DNA of 16,657 nt from an uncultured Acetatifactor sp. (lineage in GTDB: Bacteria > Bacillota > Clostridia > Lachnospirales > Lachnospiraceae). The stretch covers positions 1 through 16,657 of the forward strand of contig CAJTZD010000072.1 in the NCBI GenBank assembly GCA_910584235.1, in the 5' to 3' direction. Both the position numbers and the translations under genes were made by a program. The notes under the pieces were generated by a model. That model searched no databases, was not told the DNA's origin, and saw only the letters and a list, made by a program, of their open reading frames with translations. Positions 14,168-16,657 of the stretch are shown here, piece by piece; within the stretch, counting starts at the first letter, position 1, and each line of letters starts with the position of its first letter.

Positions 14168-14350
14168 ATGTTTGAAACTTATCCCGACTTACTTACCAGA
14201 AAGCAAGTACAAGAGTTGTTACACATCAGCAAAAATAGGATGCTTGATTACATCCACTCTGGACGCATCCGTGCCATGATTCTGGATGGGAGATACCTGA
14301 TACGAAAAAAGGAAGTGGTTGACTTTATCAACCGGCTTCCCTATGCATAA
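14168..14350 (+). CDS. Second excisionase-type HTH protein
   Basis: A 60-aa HTH_17-type protein: LLTRKQVQELLHISKNRMLD (8-27, the helix-turn-helix), IHSGRIRAMILDGRYLIRKK (the wing) and EVVDFINRLP at the end. It shares the fold with the 62-aa protein at 13746 but little sequence, so the two are not a recent duplication. A GAAAGGCAG site lies upstream of the ATG. A hairpin that could end the transcript begins 24 bases after the stop. It probably serves as an excisionase or helper regulator; which of the two is the real recombination directionality factor cannot be told. Confidence 0.75.
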   Translation: MFETYPDLLTRKQVQELLHISKNRMLDYIHSGRIRAMILDGRYLIRKKEVVDFINRLPYA

Positions 14351-14373
14351 TATATGATGCTTTTACACTAAAA

Positions 14374-14408
14374 GGGAAGCGATTCCATTTTTGCCGGAAA
14401 CGCTTCCC
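14374..14408. terminator. Long-stem hairpin between converging genes
   Basis: GGGAAGCG at 14374-14381 pairs with CGCTTCCC at 14401-14408, and TTCC at 14383-14386 with GGAA at 14396-14399. On the minus strand the stem is followed by TTTTAG. It lies 24 bases after the second excisionase gene and could end transcripts from both directions, including the two-gene unit starting at 16233. Confidence 0.6.
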
Positions 14409-14454
14409 CCATGTCTTAACTTTTTGATAACACTCTATTTTCACCTTGATAATA

Positions 14455-14632
14455 CCCGAATTGAGGGTGTAAATAATTTTGTGTCTTTAGATTTTTTTCC
14501 TGGCAGATTTTTACCAACTTTAATTAGCCAGAAACCCAGCATTTATAAGGGCTTGTGGGCTCTGCCCACACCCGGCCTCTGGAATAAGATGGAAGGACAA
14601 AGACACAAAATTAAAAACACTATCCCCGAATT
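14455..14632. repeat. Perfect 8-bp target site duplication around the 162-bp insertion
   Basis: CCCGAATT occurs at 14455-14462 and again at 14625-14632, exactly abutting the outer ends of the terminal inverted repeats. Eight-base duplications are typical of IS256-family transposition. Confidence 0.8.
14463..14624. mobile_element. IS256-like MITE (162 bp)
   Basis: The left end starts GAGGGTGTAAATAATTTTGT followed by GTCTTT (14463-14488), and the right end is its imperfect inverse (14599-14624). 21 of 26 positions match and the inner 15 are identical. The GxxxGTGT...TTTGTGTC pattern is that of IS256-family ends as I recall them. No transposase is encoded; the interior carries only a short hairpin, TGTGGGC at 14554-14560 with GCCCACA at 14564-14570. 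The perfect 8-bp flanking duplication shows it inserted as a unit. It is either a miniature non-autonomous element or an internal deletion product mobilised in trans. It separates the second excisionase gene from the two-gene cargo unit. Confidence 0.75.
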
Positions 14633-14748
14633 TATAGAAGCATAAAAATCCTTTTGTCTCCATTTATTGCCTATAGTCTTTTCGGCAAAATAGTTTTATC
14701 CTAATCCGATATTTTCAAATCTGACATCGCCTGTTCCGCATAGCTGCA

Positions 14749-14769
14749 TTCACATATACAATATGTGAA
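14749..14769. repeat. 21-bp near-perfect palindrome downstream of the two-gene unit
   Basis: TTCACATAT at 14749-14757 and ATATGTGAA at 14761-14769 are perfect inverted repeats around ACA. It lies about 35 bases past the stop of the membrane protein gene. It could be a transcript-end hairpin, although no T-run follows, or a protein-binding site. Confidence 0.4.
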
Positions 14770-14803
14770 CCTTCACAGACGGCTTATCAATCTCTTCAAA
14801 AGG

Positions 14804-15373
14804 CTAAAACTTCTTCATCTCACTATTTATTTTTTCTTTTTTACTTTCAGAAATTGGAGTTTCTATTTCTAAACCACTATCTTGAGTCTGCAAAATGCTA
14901 TTACCAACTATCAAATGAATAAAAATTCCCAAAAATCTATATGTGTTACATACATAGAAAATCAAAATCCAAATCAAGATGCCCATTAAAACAAATACAC
15001 TCGGTTTACTCATAATATCTGATACTGTTAAAAACACACTTATCAACACTGCAATTATTCCACTTAATATTATCTTATGGACATCTCTTGCAAATCTATC
15101 ACGATCAATATGTTGCCAAAAATAATCTGTAAAACTATCTTTTTTTGACATCACAACCGGAATAAAGAAACCATATACCCCTAATACTATTGACGAAAAT
15201 TGAGTAATCAATGTACACATATCTTTAAATCCAGTGCTATCCCCAATCCAATTCCATTTTGCTTTCCCATATATCCCAAAAACAATATACAACACATAAA
15301 AAATCAATACTACAGTAGGGATACCATAAGAATAACTCTCCAAAATATTTTTTCTTATTTTAGATTTGTTCAC
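14804..15373 (-). CDS. Four-helix membrane protein, partner of the 282-aa protein
   Basis: A 189-aa inner-membrane protein. Predicted helices are at about 17-36 (GIPTVVLIFYVLYIVFGIYG), 54-76, 101-119 (IILSGIIAVLISVFL) and 124-145 (SVFVLMGILIWILIFYV). A soluble, charged loop lies at 77-100 (KKDSFTDYFWQHIDRDRFAR) and a polar tail of about 30 residues ends it. I chose the GTG at 15373 because AAGGTG lies five bases upstream; a TTG at 15391 overlapping the previous stop is the alternative. Only 11 bases separate it from the upstream gene's stop, so the two are cotranscribed. No family is recognised with confidence. The plan resembles membrane partners of two-gene anti-phage systems such as KwaA of Kiwa, but I see no clear sequence match. 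Confidence 0.7.
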   Translation of the reverse strand: MNKSKIRKNILESYSYGIPTVVLIFYVLYIVFGIYGKAKWNWIGDSTGFKDMCTLITQFSSIVLGVYGFFIPVVMSKKDSFTDYFWQHIDRDRFARDVHKIILSGIIAVLISVFLTVSDIMSKPSVFVLMGILIWILIFYVCNTYRFLGIFIHLIVGNSILQTQDSGLEIETPISESKKEKINSEMKKF

Positions 15374-15384
15374 ATTTTCACCTT

Positions 15385-16233
15385 CTAACAATAACTATTT
15401 ACCATCGCGTTTGCTATTGTCTCGTATGCAATTTCGCCATTTGCATCTGCCTCTAATGTAAGGACACAATTCTTCACATTTTCAAATAAATTATAAAAAG
15501 CTGTGCCTTCCTCATCTTCCATCTTTACCCTGGCAATTGATACTGCCCCCATATTTGAAAATGCATCAGAAATAATAGTTCTTACAACATTTGCATCAAG
15601 ATATTCATTTTTCTTTCTGCCTACGCTAAACTCAAATGACAATGTAGAAGCAGACATTGCTCTTGCTTGATTTAGAGCATCTTCATAAGCAGCATTATGC
15701 GTTGGGACAAAATCATTAACACTCGAAATCTTGATTGCTATTTTACCAAACTTATTATCAGTTTTTGTAAAATCCTTCTTAAATTTTATCGGTTCCAACA
15801 CACATACCGGCTTATCAAAAAAGGAATTCACATATGTTGTAATCGTATTGGGTGAAAATCCTCCTTGATTACTCATTAACATTAAAATAGATTTTTGAGC
15901 ATCATATATTGCCACTGTGTTTTTCCCAATATATTCATCGTTTTCAATTGCAATATCAACATGTTTTGCACATTCATCTTTTGTGACAGTATATGTAGAA
16001 CTATATGATTCCATGCGAACAAAGTTCAACGCGTAAAAATCATCTCGATTTTTTATGTCATCCAATCTACCTTTCCCACTACTCCCCAACTCCTTAATCC
16101 GCTCTGACAAACTACAACCATTTACAACCTCAAACCATTTTCGTAAATCATATAGTGCCTCCGCTTCCTTATTTGTTTCCGTGTACGTTTTTATCAAATA
16201 ATAACGACAGGTAATATTAATCGTCCTTGCCAC
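15385..16233 (-). CDS. 282-aa soluble protein, candidate defence component (DUF6731-like)
   Basis: Starts with GTG at 16233, with AAGGAG seven bases upstream. No membrane segment or signal peptide is seen. The N-terminal half has ITCRYYLIKTY (6-16), DDFYALNFVRMES, then EYIGKNTVAIYDAQKSILML followed by MSNQGGFSPNTITTYVNSFF. That order of strands, with an 'IYDxxxxxLMLxxNxxGxSPxxI' feel, recalls the DUF6731 type and similar families in phage-defence islands. The C-terminal half ends GRKKNEYLDANVVRTIISDA, then RVKMEDEEGTAFYNLFENVK and IANAMVNSYC. No catalytic motif is evident. It is cotranscribed with the four-helix membrane protein and sits next to the probable element end, a usual place for defence cargo. 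The family match is from memory and unverified. Confidence 0.6.
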   Translation of the reverse strand: MARTINITCRYYLIKTYTETNKEAEALYDLRKWFEVVNGCSLSERIKELGSSGKGRLDDIKNRDDFYALNFVRMESYSSTYTVTKDECAKHVDIAIENDEYIGKNTVAIYDAQKSILMLMSNQGGFSPNTITTYVNSFFDKPVCVLEPIKFKKDFTKTDNKFGKIAIKISSVNDFVPTHNAAYEDALNQARAMSASTLSFEFSVGRKKNEYLDANVVRTIISDAFSNMGAVSIARVKMEDEEGTAFYNLFENVKNCVLTLEADANGEIAYETIANAMVNSYC

Positions 16234-16414
16234 TGCCTTTCTCCTTGTCTGTAAAATCTATAAGTACCACTTATCACACTTCCCACAAATGTTTTTCGTT
16301 ATCGCATTTTCTGTGATAGTCTTATTCTTGCATCATCAGCACTTCCGATTGTAATCAGCAAACAAATCTAACAGACTCATATTTTTGTATAAGAATCTGT
16401 CCTTGGCCATATAT

Positions 16415-16423
16415 ATTATACCA
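16415..16423 (-). promoter_or_regulatory. Extended -10 promoter of the two-gene unit
   Basis: The minus strand carries TGGTATAAT, a perfect -10 box with the TGn extension, which can work without a good -35; the sequence 17 bases upstream is only CTGTAA. The likely start near 16408 gives a leader of about 175 nt before the GTG at 16233. Apart from this promoter and leader, the 372-base stretch from 16234 to the uvrB remnant holds no gene I can support. Confidence 0.55.
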
Positions 16424-16601
16424 GATGCTCCGCAAAATTACAGCAGAATTTTTCACCTCAGCACACTCGTGACGAATGAAAGTAACCTGTTTTATCTAAT
16501 CCATGCAATCTTCTATGTCCATCTGCGCCATGCAATCCACAAAATATGGACACCATAAAACAATTTAATACTATATATAGCGCCAAATTCTACTGCTCCT
16601 A

Positions 16602-16657
16602 CTAGGACACAAAATATTCTACCGCGTTCTCCGGAAAAAATTCCTTGAACTCGCCGT
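16602..16657 (-). pseudogene. uvrB: Interrupted uvrB fragment at the probable element boundary
   Basis: The minus strand enters the window in frame and encodes GEFKEFFPENAVEYFVS, then TAG TAG. This is the strongly conserved N-terminal UvrB segment that normally continues into YYDYYQPEAY, part of the beta-hairpin region that loads UvrB onto damaged DNA. Both tyrosine codons are replaced by TAG and all later homology is lost, so the gene is cut at this point. The sequence at the break is an 11-bp palindrome, TCCTACTAGGA (16597-16607 on the plus strand). The simplest reading is that the mobile element is inserted here and the 5' part of uvrB lies beyond the window. A captured uvrB fragment is the alternative. 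The identity of the fragment is firm, its meaning less so. Confidence 0.8.

Noticed and set aside
14391..14645. 84-codon plus-strand frame
   Set aside because: It spans the MITE and both its inverted repeats and target duplications, so it is a chance frame created by the insertion.
14701..14745. Minus-strand scrap reading YAEQAMSDLKISD before a stop
   Set aside because: It could be the end of a decayed gene, but the open part is too short and has stops directly upstream, so no gene call is made.
14804..16233. Firm assignment of the two-gene unit as Kiwa
   Set aside because: The overall plan is similar, but I see no clear DUF4868 sequence features and the gene order differs, so only a Kiwa-like architecture is suggested.
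16336..16410. 24-codon leader frame upstream of the two-gene unit
   Set aside because: Its ATG falls at or before the predicted transcription start and lacks a ribosome binding site. The internal ATG leaves only 14 codons.
1..16657. CRISPR arrays, tRNA or rRNA genes, complete insertion sequences
   Set aside because: No regularly spaced repeats, cloverleaf-like or rRNA-like sequence, or transposase frames were seen on either strand.

Overview
The window looks like part of an integrative mobile element from a Clostridia-type Bacillota, most likely a Lachnospiraceae-like gut bacterium. The reasons are purine-rich AGGAGG-type ribosome binding sites, the DUF932/YqaJ/Rad52-like/DUF5688 gene set seen in elements of that group, and a low-GC regulatory half joined to a GC-rich operon. 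No tRNA, rRNA, CRISPR array or complete transposase gene was found. The taxonomic call is inference.

Layout. (1) Positions 163-7933 are one minus-strand, GC-rich operon. In transcription order it holds a 35-aa hydrophobic peptide, a DUF932 protein, a YqaJ-type exonuclease, a small DUF3848-like protein, a Rad52-like annealing protein, a DUF5688 protein, a double-OB-fold ssDNA-binding protein, a 559-aa protein with twelve CxxC pairs, and an M20/M28-type metallopeptidase. Nearly every intergenic gap holds a strong hairpin. (2) Positions 8204-10624 hold one AT-rich cargo gene. It encodes an 806-aa membrane-anchored protein with an internal E...D...QxK segment resembling PD-(D/E)XK nucleases. (3) Positions 10650-11960 are a gene graveyard: a WYL-regulator helix-turn-helix scrap, a doubly broken XRE regulator, a C-terminal scrap of unknown type, the 3' end of a second rep gene, and a small membrane protein gene with an in-frame amber codon. 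(4) Positions 11860-14350 are the control and replication module: an XRE repressor with two palindromic operators, a Rep-like initiator on the minus strand, and two excisionase-type HTH proteins on the plus strand. No integrase is visible. (5) Positions 14463-14624 are a 162-bp non-autonomous insertion. It has 26-bp IS256-like terminal inverted repeats and a perfect 8-bp target duplication. (6) Positions 14804-16233 are a two-gene minus-strand unit, a soluble 282-aa protein followed by a four-helix membrane protein, with its own extended -10 promoter. It looks like defence cargo. (7) At 16602-16657 a minus-strand frame encodes the highly conserved UvrB segment GEFKEFFPENAVEYFVS and then stops, which suggests the element is inserted in, or abuts, a disrupted uvrB.

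How the genes may work together: the exonuclease, annealing protein and SSB form a phage-type recombination set. The Rep-like protein and the two excisionases fit excision and replication of the element under the XRE repressor. The 806-aa protein and the 282-aa/189-aa pair are accessory cargo, possibly anti-phage. These last roles are inference from architecture and position.
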